A stretch of 64,000 nucleotides of DNA from the NCBI GenBank assembly GCA_046329435.1, contig JAXLUR010000008.1, forward strand, positions 62,001 to 126,000. The letters are read 5' to 3'. The position numbers were made by a program, and so were the translations under genes. Below, one piece after another: positions 34,101-42,700 of the stretch. Within the stretch, counting starts at the first letter, position 1, and every line of letters begins with the position of its first letter. This DNA comes from M3007 sp046329435 (GTDB lineage Bacteria > Bacteroidota > Bacteroidia > Chitinophagales > Saprospiraceae). The notes under the pieces were generated by a model. That model saw only the letters and a program-made list of their open reading frames with translations. It did not search any database and had not been told where the DNA came from.

Positions 34101-34505
34101 GCCCAGGAGCTGCGTGCCGCCCGGCAGCTGGAAGCCGCTGAATTGCGCAGCGGCTGGTTTGAAAACAACAACGGCAAACTTGTTTTTCATGCCTTCCCCT
34201 CGCAGGTCCAGGTATCGCCGGTCAGCGCCGTTTTGGCCATCGCGGGAGAAAACGGCTTGCCGCAACTGCTCTTTTTGGGCAATCGAACTGGCAACGAGCC
34301 GGAAACCGGCCCGCTTGACGCTTCCTGCGGGGTGTGGCTGAACAACAGGGGAGGGGGCAATTTTCAGGCAATTCCCAACCGGTTGAACCCCTTCCGGGCC
34401 TGCGGCGAAGTGCGACAGGCCGCCGTTGTGCACCTGACAAAAGAGCGGCAGGCCGTTGTCGTTGCCAGCAACAACGGACCCGTCCAGCTGTTTTACCCGC
34501 AATGA
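31119..34505 (+). CDS. FG-GAP/VCBS repeat lipoprotein with ASPIC/UnbV domain (CRTAC1-like)
   Basis: The 1128-aa protein has a lipoprotein signal (LLPLLLGQC, Cys23). It carries about 13 calcium-binding-type D.d.DG..DL motifs such as DVNRDGLQDLFF, DYDLDGDLDCYV, DFNDDGWPDLFV, DADGDKDLDLIV and DLDGDGDPDILA. These are spread over two halves, which fits two beta-propellers. Between them, at about residues 530-610, sits an ASPIC/UnbV domain (GIGARIRVQAGDQ, MTPVRGFYSSVEPVFQVGLG, VEIEWPGGGYQVL). Such proteins are common in Bacteroidota near polysaccharide-use genes and may bind glycans or calcium at the cell surface, but the function is not known. The stop overlaps the start of the acyl carrier protein phosphodiesterase gene (ATGA). 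Confidence 0.85.
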   Translation: MKNTLHPAGICLIALLPLLLGQCSDRKKTLFESTPQPQATAEGGTRFVARPAAETGISFVFTVEEEYRYNFTMDPYIYNGGGVAVLDVNRDGLQDLFFTARLQGCRLYLNQGNFKFTDISESSGVAKHSGLKTGVVVVDVNADGWPDLYVCRTWLTPVPDRRNLLLINNKDNTFTERAAEFGLADLSASQHANFFDYDLDGDLDCYVVNHPVDFHNINIADYQPSGAAPSAAAAAPKTEYDSDRLYRNDGNGHFSDVSKAAGIINRAWGLSSIAADFNDDGWPDLFVANDFIMPDFLYINNHDGTFSEQAGRWFRHMANHSMGADYADLNGDALPDLVVPDMLGATPERRKMLMNTMQRERVNTLLRQGYGRQQMRNVLQVNNGNHTFSEQGCQAGIQATEWSWAPLVADYDNDGHNDLFLTSGVLRDLNDLDFFYYTADSINRTGGVNAKRFKSFQEYTGLIPSFPNRNYLYQNTGDWPLIDVTASWGLSQPGFTNGAAYADLDNDGDLDLITSRLGASPGIFENQANTIGKKHWLQIKCEGPAKNPTGIGARIRVQAGDQVFFQEMTPVRGFYSSVEPVFQVGLGAIERVDKVEIEWPGGGYQVLEQLPANQRIVLKYAEAKPGKLPRGQAANLSAGIPYNEVAQQNGLRFTHRENEFDDYERERLLSRQYSRPGPALALGDVDGDGAEDVFVGGARGQSGAIFLQKGDGIFVENPAHPFESVCDAAAALFFDADGDKDLDLIVVNGGNEAPAGDPSYQDRLYRNDGKGNFSLDAGALPTEKESGSVARAYDYDADGDLDLFVGGRVTPGRFPEIPRSAVWRNDGGRFSDVTAEAAPQFERAGMITDLQFADLDGDGAAELIVAGEWMPIRVFKKEGPVFRDVTEAYGVAQSAGWWNCLLINDLDGDGDPDILAGNEGLNGRFVTWPGGSLRLFAADFDGNGSIDPVLTAPQQGGYAPVAQRDLLAQQLPGIRKKFPRYHDYALAGIEDLFSAQELRAARQLEAAELRSGWFENNNGKLVFHAFPSQVQVSPVSAVLAIAGENGLPQLLFLGNRTGNEPETGPLDASCGVWLNNRGGGNFQAIPNRLNPFRACGEVRQAAVVHLTKERQAVVVASNNGPVQLFYPQ

Positions 34506-35077
34506 ACCACCTCGCACATTGTTATTTGTCCTTTGGAGATGCCGATCTGTTGTTGGGCAATTTTATTGCCGACTTCGTGAAAGGACGGCGGTGGGAAGCG
34601 TATCCGCAAGCCGTACAACGCGGTATTTTGCTGCACCGCGCGATAGATTCCTTTACCGACGATCACCCGGCTGTGAAACAAAGTACCGCCAGGGCGCGAC
34701 CGTACGCCGGGCGTTATGCAGGTCCCGTTGTCGATATTTTGTACGACTTTTTACTGGCGGAGCACTGGACTAAAGTCACCTCGCAGCCATTTGATCGTTT
34801 TGTGCGGGAAACCTATAACATGTTGGAAACCAGGCGGCTGGAAATGCCTGACCCATTAAGAGAGCGCCTGCCCCGCATGCTGGCCGGCGATTTTCTAAGA
34901 GGCTATGCCAGGCTCGAGGGGCTGGATTTCGTGCTCGAGCGTTTCAGCAGGCGTTTGCCGCCCGGCATGGACTGGCTTGCCCTGAAAGTGCATTTTCTTA
35001 CGGAAAGGAGCCGTTATTCGGAGGATTTTCTGACGTTTTTCCCTCTGCTCGAACAACACGGAAGGGACTTTTTATAA
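34502..35077 (+). CDS. acpH: Acyl carrier protein phosphodiesterase
   Basis: The 191-aa protein matches AcpH: the MNHLAHCYLSF start, LLLGNFIADFVKG, GILLHRAIDSFTDDHP with the metal-binding HRAID..TD pattern, and PVVDILYDFLLAEHW. AcpH removes 4'-phosphopantetheine from acyl carrier protein in the cytoplasm, giving apo-ACP. The start at 34502 overlaps the stop of the preceding lipoprotein gene (ATGA), implying translational coupling of two genes with no obvious shared job. Confidence 0.88.
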   Translation: MNHLAHCYLSFGDADLLLGNFIADFVKGRRWEAYPQAVQRGILLHRAIDSFTDDHPAVKQSTARARPYAGRYAGPVVDILYDFLLAEHWTKVTSQPFDRFVRETYNMLETRRLEMPDPLRERLPRMLAGDFLRGYARLEGLDFVLERFSRRLPPGMDWLALKVHFLTERSRYSEDFLTFFPLLEQHGRDFL

Positions 35078-35087
35078 CGGCGCGTTA

Positions 35088-36020
35088 TCAGGCCAAATCG
35101 ACGTACACCGCGGCCCGGTCCACCAGATCGGGCAGGGGGCCGAAATGACTGATCTTGATCTCTGCCATACGGCGGCCGGCGGTAGCGCATTCGAGGAGAT
35201 TTTTGCCATCGAGGCGGGCGGTCAGATAGCCCGACCAGAAGGCGTCGCCTGCGCCGGTGGTATCTTTAACTTCGACGGCGCGGCCAGGCAGGAAATGGCG
35301 TTCGGAATCGTTGGCTACCCAGCAACCCTGTGCGCCGAGGGTGTAGCAGACTTCGGTGGCGCCCATTTTCAGGAAATGGTCGAGCACGGCATCGGGGGCG
35401 GGGTTGTTGTCTTCGTACAGCCGGCTCCAGTCCACATCGCTGACTTTTACGAGTGCGCCCAGGCGGCAGATTTCTGCTACAAGTCGTTGTGCTTCAAGGT
35501 GGTCGGGCCAGATTTTTTCTGCGTAGTTGGCATCGAGACTGAGTTGGCACTTGGCTCGGCGCGCTTTTTCGGCTGCTTCCAGGATGACCCTCTGCGCCGG
35601 GTTTTTGCTCATGGCAAAGCAAGTGGTATGGAAGATGGAAATTTCTTCGAAGCGGCTGTACGGAAACTGGCGGATCATCAGCATGGCGTCGGCGCCACGG
35701 TAGGCCTGGAAATTGGCCACGCTTGCCGAGCGGGTCACGAGAATGAGGGTGGTGGGTTCATCTACCTGGGAAACATAGGACACATCGACGCCCAGCCGGC
35801 CGACGTAATTGCGCAATACCGTTCCCATATCGTCATTGCCGACGGAGGCGATCAGGATGGCCTTGTTGCCAAGGCGAGCCATGTTCATGCACAAATTGGC
35901 GGGGCTTCCGCCCGGAATACGTTTAAAAAGGGTGGCTTCGTCGAGTGTGCTGGCAAATTCTGCCGTGATAAAATCCACTAAAAGTTCACCTGCGCTGAGG
36001 ATGTCAATGGGTCTTCGCAT
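35088..36020 (-). CDS. PfkB family carbohydrate kinase (fructokinase-like)
   Basis: The 310-aa protein has the PfkB signatures: GGSPANLCMNMARLG near the N-terminus and VKDTTGAGDAFWSGYL (the ATP-site and catalytic Asp) near the C-terminus, with a conserved LVDFITAE start. It phosphorylates a sugar such as fructose with ATP; substrate is not clear from sequence. I chose ATG 36020 over a TTG three codons earlier. The gene is convergent with acpH and divergent from groES. Confidence 0.9.
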   Translation of the reverse strand: MRRPIDILSAGELLVDFITAEFASTLDEATLFKRIPGGSPANLCMNMARLGNKAILIASVGNDDMGTVLRNYVGRLGVDVSYVSQVDEPTTLILVTRSASVANFQAYRGADAMLMIRQFPYSRFEEISIFHTTCFAMSKNPAQRVILEAAEKARRAKCQLSLDANYAEKIWPDHLEAQRLVAEICRLGALVKVSDVDWSRLYEDNNPAPDAVLDHFLKMGATEVCYTLGAQGCWVANDSERHFLPGRAVEVKDTTGAGDAFWSGYLTARLDGKNLLECATAGRRMAEIKISHFGPLPDLVDRAAVYVDLA

Positions 36021-36209
36021 ACCGTACAATCAATCGTTTGCTTTTGAGGCCGATGGGACAGGATTGAAAGATAAAAGATTGAAAATAAATGTTTTGTAAA
36101 GGTCTGGAATCGTGTCGTTCGGCCAAATCGGTCGCAATGATAAGGCTTTTTTATGGCCCCGTACATGCCGGCTTGCAGCTTGTTGGTAAAAATAAAAAAT
36201 GCTGTTTGC

Positions 36210-36291
36210 TGACAGTTTATGACAGGCTGACGCGTCCGCTTTGGCAAAATCTGAAAAAATGGCAGAAAACCCGTCTTGGCATAAAGTCTGA
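36210..36291 (+). promoter_or_regulatory. groESL: Repeat-rich promoter region of groES-groEL
   Basis: The 341-bp gap before groES has two TGACAG copies spaced 10 bp apart (36210 and 36220), a further TGAC at 36228, then TTGGCA (36241), TGGCAG (36260) and TTGGCAT (36276-36282). The last has GG-N10-GA spacing, close to the -24/-12 GG-N10-GC pattern of sigma-54 promoters. No CIRCE element (TTAGCACTC repeat) is seen. The clustered half-sites suggest a heat-shock or other activator control region. Confidence 0.45.
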
Positions 36292-36370
36292 TAAGGGGCG
36301 TTGTCCGAATTATATTCCGTTCGGTATTTCCAATCAGTGTATCACCAAAACAAAAAAATATTTCAGACGT

Positions 36371-36634
36371 ATGAAACCAATCGCTGACCGTGTAATCGTG
36401 AAGCCGGCCCCCGCAGATGAAAAAACCAAAGGCGGCCTGATTATTCCCGACACTGCCAAGGAAAAACCGCAGCGCGGCGAGATCGTCGCCGTTGGCCCGG
36501 GTAAAGATGGCAACCTGATGACTGTTCAAGTGGGTGATATCGTGCTGTACGGCAAGTATTCCGGCCAGGAAGTCAACATCGATGGCCAGGACTTCCTCAT
36601 CATGCGCGAAGACGACATCCTCGTCGTGATTTGA
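36371..36634 (+). CDS. groES: Co-chaperonin GroES
   Basis: The 87-aa protein has the GroES pattern: MKPIADRVIVKPAPADEKT, the mobile loop KGGLIIPDTAKEKPQ and GEIVAVGPG ... VGDIVLYGKYSGQEV ... ILVVI. It caps the GroEL ring to close the folding chamber. The start at 36371 is chosen because homologues begin MKP; the longer frame upstream crosses the regulatory region. It lies 50 bp before groEL in the standard operon. Confidence 0.96.
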   Translation: MKPIADRVIVKPAPADEKTKGGLIIPDTAKEKPQRGEIVAVGPGKDGNLMTVQVGDIVLYGKYSGQEVNIDGQDFLIMREDDILVVI

Positions 36635-36684
36635 TCCTCTCCCGAATCCAAAACCACCTTATTATAAAAAATTATCCATAAAAT

Positions 36685-38322
36685 ATGGCTGCTAAGCAAA
36701 TTAACTTCAATAGCGACGCCCGCGAAAAACTCAAAGAAGGCATCGATGCCCTCGCTGACGCCGTAAAGGTTACCCTCGGTCCCAAAGGCCGCAACGTTGT
36801 TATCCAAAAATCTTTCGGCGCTCCGGCCATTACCAAAGACGGTGTCTCGGTTGCCAAAGAAATCGAACTCGAAGACCCGGTGGCCAACATGGGCGCCCAG
36901 ATGGTGAAAGAGGTCGCTTCCAAAACTGCCGATGCTGCCGGCGACGGCACCACCACCGCCACCGTACTCGCACAGGCCATGGTACAGGCCGGCCTTAAAA
37001 GCGTAGCGGCCGGCGCCAACCCGATGGACCTGAAGCGCGGCATCGACAAAGCCGTGAAAAAAGTGGTTGCCGACCTGAAAGAGCAAACCGAAGAAATCGG
37101 CGACGATTTCAGCAAGATCGAACAGGTTGCCGCCATCTCGGCCAACAACGACGAAACCATCGGCAAACTGATCGCCGATGCCATGAAGCGCGTGTCGAAA
37201 GACGGCGTTATCACGGTCGAGGAAGCCAAAGGCACCGACACCTACGTAGAAGAAGTGATCGGTATGCAATTCGATCGCGGCTACCTCAGCCCTTACTTCA
37301 TCACCGACGCTGAAAAAATGGTGGCCGAGTACGAAAACCCGTACCTGCTCATCACCGACAAAAAAATCAGCAACATGCAGGAGTTCATTCCTGTGCTGGA
37401 AAAAACCCTGCAAACCGGCCGTCCCCTGCTCATCATTGCCGAAGATGTGGACAGCCAGGCGCTCGGCGTACTCGTTGTCAACCGCCTGCGCGCCGGCCTC
37501 AAAGTGGTCGCTGTCAAAGCCCCTGGCTTCGGCGACCGCCGCAAAGCCATGCTCGAAGATATCGCCATCCTCACCGGCGGCACGGTCATCAGCGAAGAAC
37601 AAGGCTACAAACTCGAAAACGCCGACCTGTCTCACCTGGGTTCCTGCGAACGCGTAACCGTCGATAAAGACAACACGACCATCGTAGGCGGCAAAGGCAG
37701 CAATGACGCCATCAAAGCCCGCATCAGCCAGATCAAACAACAGATCGAGGCAACCACGAGCGACTACGACAAGGAAAAACTGCAGGAACGCCTCGCCAAA
37801 CTGGCCGGCGGTGTTGCCGTACTCTATGTCGGCGCCGCTACCGAAGTGGAAATGAAGGAGAAAAAAGACCGCGTGGACGATGCCTTGCACGCCACCCGCG
37901 CTGCCATCGAAGAAGGTATCGTAGCCGGCGGCGGTGTCGCGCTCGTGCGCGCCCTCAGCCACCTGAACGGTATGAAAGGCGACAACGAAGACGAAACCAT
38001 TGGTATCGCCATCGTGCGCAAAGCCCTCGAATCGCCCATCCGAATCATCGCTGAAAATGCCGGCGTCGACGGCTCGGTGGTGTTCCACAAAGTGCTGGAA
38101 AGCAAAGATGCATTCGGCTATAACGCCCGCCACGACCGCTACGAAGACCTGAAAAAAGCAGGTATCATCGACCCGACCAAAGTGACCCGTATCGCCCTCG
38201 AAAATGCCGCCTCCATCGCCGGCCTCGTGCTGACGACGGAGTGCGTCATCAACGAAAAGCCGGAGAAAAAAGCGCCGGCCGGCGGCCACCCCGGCATGGG
38301 CGGCATGGACGGCATGATGTAA
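36685..38322 (+). CDS. groEL: Chaperonin GroEL
   Basis: The 545-aa protein is a full-length GroEL: TLGPKGRNVVIQKSFG, GDGTTTATVLAQAMV in the ATP site, GGVAVLYVGAATEVEMKEKKDR, and a C-terminal GGM-type tail (GGHPGMGGMDGMM). It forms the double-ring folding chamber with GroES. Codon use is strongly biased to C-ending codons, as expected for a highly expressed gene, and this creates a long false ORF on the opposite strand. Confidence 0.98.
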   Translation: MAAKQINFNSDAREKLKEGIDALADAVKVTLGPKGRNVVIQKSFGAPAITKDGVSVAKEIELEDPVANMGAQMVKEVASKTADAAGDGTTTATVLAQAMVQAGLKSVAAGANPMDLKRGIDKAVKKVVADLKEQTEEIGDDFSKIEQVAAISANNDETIGKLIADAMKRVSKDGVITVEEAKGTDTYVEEVIGMQFDRGYLSPYFITDAEKMVAEYENPYLLITDKKISNMQEFIPVLEKTLQTGRPLLIIAEDVDSQALGVLVVNRLRAGLKVVAVKAPGFGDRRKAMLEDIAILTGGTVISEEQGYKLENADLSHLGSCERVTVDKDNTTIVGGKGSNDAIKARISQIKQQIEATTSDYDKEKLQERLAKLAGGVAVLYVGAATEVEMKEKKDRVDDALHATRAAIEEGIVAGGGVALVRALSHLNGMKGDNEDETIGIAIVRKALESPIRIIAENAGVDGSVVFHKVLESKDAFGYNARHDRYEDLKKAGIIDPTKVTRIALENAASIAGLVLTTECVINEKPEKKAPAGGHPGMGGMDGMM

Positions 38323-38360
38323 GCAAACTGCTTCGCAGCACTGCATTTGATACAGCAAAA

Positions 38361-38396
38361 AAAGAGGCGACCAGCAATGGCCGCCTCTTTTCTTTT
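38361..38396 (+). terminator. Intrinsic terminator after groEL
   Basis: AAAGAGGCG and CGCCTCTTT form a 9-bp stem with a 12-base loop, then TTCTTTT. It starts 38 bp past the groEL stop. Confidence 0.75.
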
Positions 38397-38498
38397 CAGG
38401 CCGGGGCTGGGTGGAAAGCGTAAGATTTTTGTTATTGAAAGCGCGAAATTTTTAATAAAAAAAGATTGCTAATCAGCGACAGGTTTCGATTCTGGCAG

Positions 38499-38506
38499 TA
38501 TTTTTG
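38499..38506 (+). promoter_or_regulatory. Promoter-like TATTTTTG box in a gene-free gap
   Basis: TATTTTTG fits TAnnTTTG; it is also part of TGGCAGTATTTTTGTC, which resembles a -24/-12 element. It lies in the 455-bp gap after groEL. No coding sequence follows until 38778. Confidence 0.35.
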
Positions 38507-38509
38507 TCG

Positions 38510-38700
38510 CTGTATTTTGCTTTAATCCATGTGTCTCGTATAATCTAATCTCATGTGTGAAAAGTCTTCTGTTCCCCTCCTTGTCTCCCCAGACATTTCG
38601 GCCGGCGAATTCCTTTCGCAGCATGTAGTTTCTCCCTTTCCAGACCAACCAGCTTACTGACCGCATGAGGGGTGTTGCCCCGTCATGCGATGCGCTTTTT
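38510..38700 (+). ncRNA. Candidate small RNA (promoter box to hairpin)
   Basis: The 455-bp gap between groEL and the next gene has no convincing ORF. A promoter-like box at 38499 is followed about 190 nt later by a terminator-like hairpin (CGCATGAGGGG, loop TGTTG, CCCC-G-TCATGCG, one bulged G, 38662-38689) and five T. Such a layout fits a small RNA, but it is not matched to any known family and could equally be the leader of the following lipoprotein gene. Confidence 0.25.
38662..38700 (+). terminator. Hairpin with T run in the gap before the coiled-coil lipoprotein
   Basis: An 11-bp stem with one bulged base and a TGTTG loop, followed 5 bases later by a T5 run. It lies 78 bp before the lipoprotein gene. 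Confidence 0.45.
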
Positions 38701-38777
38701 AAGCCGCTACATGCCTGAAAACCTTCGTAAAACAATACCGATTTCATCCAAGTATTTGATTATCAGGGTTGACAAGA

Positions 38778-39305
38778 ATGTCGTTTAATTATTTCGTTAC
38801 AGTTTTAGGCGTAGTGTTCATCACCTTCGGCGCATGCAAGGCGCCGGTGGATCAGCAATTTTTGGACACAGTACAGCAGAACAGCCAGCAGGCCGACTCG
38901 GCCCTTGCGGCGGTTTCGCAATTGCAAACACGCCTGGCGGGTTTGTCCAACGTCATTCAGGCCGCGCCGGAGGAAGTGCGGAACGCCGCTCCCCAGCGCA
39001 TTGAGGAATTGCAGCTGTCGGCCCGCGAATACGCCGATAAAGTAGCCGCCAACCTCGAGCCATATCAGCAGCAAATCGCGAAAGGCCGCGAGTTGGCCCA
39101 GCAGTACGCCGTCGGGAAGATCAGTCTGGAAGAGGCAAAAAAACAGTATGCCACCATCCAGGCGGAATACCAGCTGCTTGAAGAAATGAAAACCGAGTTT
39201 TCAAAAACACTGGAGCAGTATGAAACCGAGTTCAAGGCCATTGCCCAGCCCGCCTTGTCCAAAGGCGGCGCAGCCCCGGACCCGGAAAAGAAAGACAAGG
39301 AATAA
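38778..39305 (+). CDS. Uncharacterised coiled-coil lipoprotein
   Basis: The 175-aa protein has a lipoprotein signal with lipobox FGAC (Cys20). The rest is almost entirely helical and rich in Gln, Ala and Glu, with heptad-like stretches (EELQLSAREYADKVAANLEPYQQQIAKG is an example region at about 75-105), and ends in a charged tail PDPEKKDKE. It would be anchored in a membrane and form a coiled coil in the periplasm. Its role is not known. ATG 38778 is chosen over a TTG three codons upstream. It lies 55 bp before a small secreted protein and may be co-transcribed with the giant surface protein. Confidence 0.75.
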   Translation: MSFNYFVTVLGVVFITFGACKAPVDQQFLDTVQQNSQQADSALAAVSQLQTRLAGLSNVIQAAPEEVRNAAPQRIEELQLSAREYADKVAANLEPYQQQIAKGRELAQQYAVGKISLEEAKKQYATIQAEYQLLEEMKTEFSKTLEQYETEFKAIAQPALSKGGAAPDPEKKDKE

Positions 39306-39360
39306 CCTGCATTAAACTTTCAAATAGTCACTTCTCACATTCATCAAATTTTTCTGTCTT

Positions 39361-39765
39361 ATGATCAAAAGTTTGCTTCAACCCGCCAAACGAAGCATCG
39401 GGAAAACCCTGGTTGCAGGGTTTGCCGTTCTGGCTTTCGTTTTGCTGGGCAGTGTGCAAATGTCGGCGCAGAACTACGTTCCTGCCGATCAGGCCGATGT
39501 TATCCTGAAGGATAAAATCAACACGGTTTATGCCCAGCTGCTCAACGAAACGCCCGGCACTTCGAACTACAACCTTTATTTTTCCAAAATTAATTACTGG
39601 TCGGCCATCCGTACCGCTTTGGGCCAAAACCCGGATGTCGGCAATGCCATCACCGTGTCGGCTACCTCGATTTGTTATCCGACCAACGTAGCGGACTGCC
39701 AGCCGCAAACCAAGGCGACCATGCAGTCGGTTATCAATGAAACCAAGGGTTACCTGATTCAGTAA
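39361..39765 (+). CDS. Small secreted protein of unknown function
   Basis: The 134-aa protein has a long signal peptide (about residues 1-37, with LVAGFAVLAFVLLGS and a QMSAQ cleavage region) and a mature part of about 97 residues with two Cys (SICYPTNVADCQ), which could form a disulfide. It contains VILKDKINTVYAQLLNE. I do not recognise a family. It begins 30 bp before the giant surface protein gene, with the same strand and a similar long N-terminal signal style, so it may work with that protein. Confidence 0.7.
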   Translation: MIKSLLQPAKRSIGKTLVAGFAVLAFVLLGSVQMSAQNYVPADQADVILKDKINTVYAQLLNETPGTSNYNLYFSKINYWSAIRTALGQNPDVGNAITVSATSICYPTNVADCQPQTKATMQSVINETKGYLIQ

Positions 39766-39795
39766 TTCATTTTTCAAAAAGTAAATTCTAATCTC

Positions 39796-42700
39796 ATGAA
39801 AGGAAAAAATACTTCCTCTAACGGCCTCGCCCAGGTGGCAGGTCGCCTTTCGGGGTTGGTCGCCTTGCTCATGTTGTTCATCGGCAACATGGCCTTCGCA
39901 CAAGCCACCTTCGTAGGCAACAACTTCAACATTCCTACGGCAGCCGGCGCTACTTCGGGTACGGCTTCCGGCACTGTTTCCGTGGCTTGTGTGGGTACAA
40001 TTGCCAACGGCGCCAACATCTCGATTACCATCAACAACACACACACTTTCGAAGGCGACTTGTCTTACTGGCTGGTTGCCCCGGGTGGTCAGGTGCTCGA
40101 ACTTTGCACCCGCAACGGCGGTGGTAACAACAACTTTAACGTGACGTTCAGCGATGCCGCTGCAACAAACATCGCTGCTGCTACTGCTACCACAAGTACT
40201 ACTACGTTACCTTGCGGCGGTGCAGGCCAAACTTTTGCATACAGCGGTTCTTTCAAACCCGAAGGCCGCAATAATGTTATCCCTGCGTTCCCGACGTCTC
40301 CGTCTAATGTGCCGGCAGCAGGTACCTTTACCTTCGCCAACACGTTCTCCGGCATCAATGCCGACGGCAACTGGACGCTGATCATCAATGACCACGTAGG
40401 CGGCGACGCTGGCGCTACCTGCAACTGGTCGATCACCTTCGCCGGCGTAACCGTTCCGTCCTGCTCCTTTGTAGGCGCTCCGACACTTGCCGCGCTCAAT
40501 ATCGGCATGGACCCCGGCACCTGCGCCAGCACCCCGATCACGGTGCCTTCCGTTACAGGCTCCTGCACGACGACGACCATTTCCTACAGCATCAACGGCG
40601 GCGCTTTCACGACGGTTCCGTCGGGCGCCACCACGATCGACCCGAACCTCGCAGCAGGTGCGTACACGATCACCTGGCAGGTAGTCAATCAGTGTTTTCA
40701 AACGACTACCGCAACGCAACAGGTTACGGTAGCCGATACTGAAAAGCCCGTCTTTACGTCCTGCCCCGGCGACATCATCGTCAACCTCGATCCGGGCGAT
40801 TGCGGCGCTTACGTCAACTTCGACGTTTCGGCCTATGACAACTGCGGTTTCATTACCCAGAACAGCGGCCAGCCGGGCTACGCTTTCCCGCTCGTCGGCG
40901 CTGGCGGTATCAGCGTTGCCGGCGCCAACCTGCCCGGCGGTTACATGTTCGACCTGAAAAACTCGACCAACTTCCCGATGTTGATCAACTCGGTGGAGGT
41001 TCGTTTCGGTCCGACAGGTTTTGCCGGCCCGGCTACCGGCACGGCTACGACAGTTTCGGCTTACTATACCACTTCGGCCACGACTTATGTGGGCAATAAT
41101 ACCACTCCCGGCAACTGGACCCAGGTGGGCGGCGCTCCGATCAACGTGACTGTTGGTCCGCAAAACGGCAATACCGTAGTAACCTTCCCGACGCCGATCA
41201 GCTTTGCGCCGGGTCAGTCGCGCGGTATCTTCCTGTTTGGCGATACGTACAGCCTGATCTACAACAGCGCGGCCAACTCTACGGCTGCTGCCCAAAATAT
41301 CAATGGCGAGTTGTCGCTGACCTCGGGTGTAGCGCAGGGCACGGCCTTCCAGACCGGCCTTCAGTTCGGTCCGCCCCGTTCGCCGCAAGTGCGTTTCAAC
41401 TACACCTACGGCCCAGGTCTGCTGTTTACCGTTATTCAAACGGACGGCCCGGCCAGCGGTTCGTACTTCCCGATCGGTTCGACCTTTATTTCGTTCAAGG
41501 CTACCGACGCTTCGAATAACATGGCTACCTGCTCGTTCAACATCATCGTGAACGAGTTCCCGAACCCGATCTCTGCCCTGGTTTGCAACGACCTCGTGTA
41601 CGTTTCGCTCGACGAAAACTGCTATCATAAAATGGGCGCCGACGACGTACTCGAAGGCGGCCCGTACCACTGCTACGACGACTATATCGTCGAAGTGGAT
41701 AAAACCGCTCCGTTCGGCAACGGCCCGTGGCTCCCGGCCGAGTTCGGCCCCTCCGACATTGGCAAAACTTACCAGATTCGCGTAACCGACCCCGACACCG
41801 GCAACAAGTGCTGGGGCAACGTAAAAGTGGAAGACAAGCTGCCGCCGGTACTGGATTGCCCGCCGGTAAGCCTGCCTTGCAATGCAGACGTATCCCCGAC
41901 TGCCGTTCAGGAACTGGTTACCAAAGCGTCCGCAACCTTCGCTATCCCGGCTTCCGGCCCGGTTACTGTGAACATCCCGGTTTCGGGTGTTAATGCTCCG
42001 CTGAACGACCTCAACATCACTTTCGTAACCGACCACACCTGGGTTGGCGACATCGACGCCCGCCTGACTTCGCCCTCCGGCACCACGGTTATTTTCTTTG
42101 ACCGTCCGGGTGTTCCGGCTGCCGGCCTGGGCTGCGCCGGCGATGGCCTCGACGTAGGCTTCGACGACGAAGCAACGGCAACCTATGCTCAATTTGAAGC
42201 CACCTGCGGTAACAACCCCGCTATTTCCGGCATCTTCCAGCCTGCCAACCCGCTCTCGGCATTCGACGGTGAAAACCCGAATGGTACCTGGAAACTGGTG
42301 GTCAACGACTATGTTGGCGGCGATGGCGGCCCGAACAGCTCCATTACCCTGAGCATCGGTCAAACCGGCGGCGCCGGTTTCCCGAACGGCATGGCATGGC
42401 CGAATGGCGACATCAACCAGGTGAATGCCAATACCTTCGTAGTGGCTGCCGGCGCTGGTACGCCTCAGCTCGACAACTGCTCCGACGTAACGCTGACCTA
42501 CATCGACACGCAAGTTCCGCAAAACTGCGCTTCGGGTCTGACCGCTACGATCAACCGCAAATGGACTGCAAAAGACGGTTACGGCAACACCTCGACCTGC
42601 GTGCAGACCATCAATCTTGTTCGCCCGAGCCTGTCGGACGTTACGCTTCCGCCCGACTACGATGATATCGACGCTCCTGCTTTCCACTGCACCGACAACG

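Noticed and set aside
36526..38358. A 610-aa ORF on the minus strand across groEL
   Set aside because: It is antisense to groES and groEL, whose family identity is certain, and it reads as Phe/Gly/His-rich low complexity.
38469..38747. A 92-aa minus-strand ORF in the gap after groEL
   Set aside because: It has no recognisable domain, lies over the hairpin and promoter-like box, and its composition is not protein-like.
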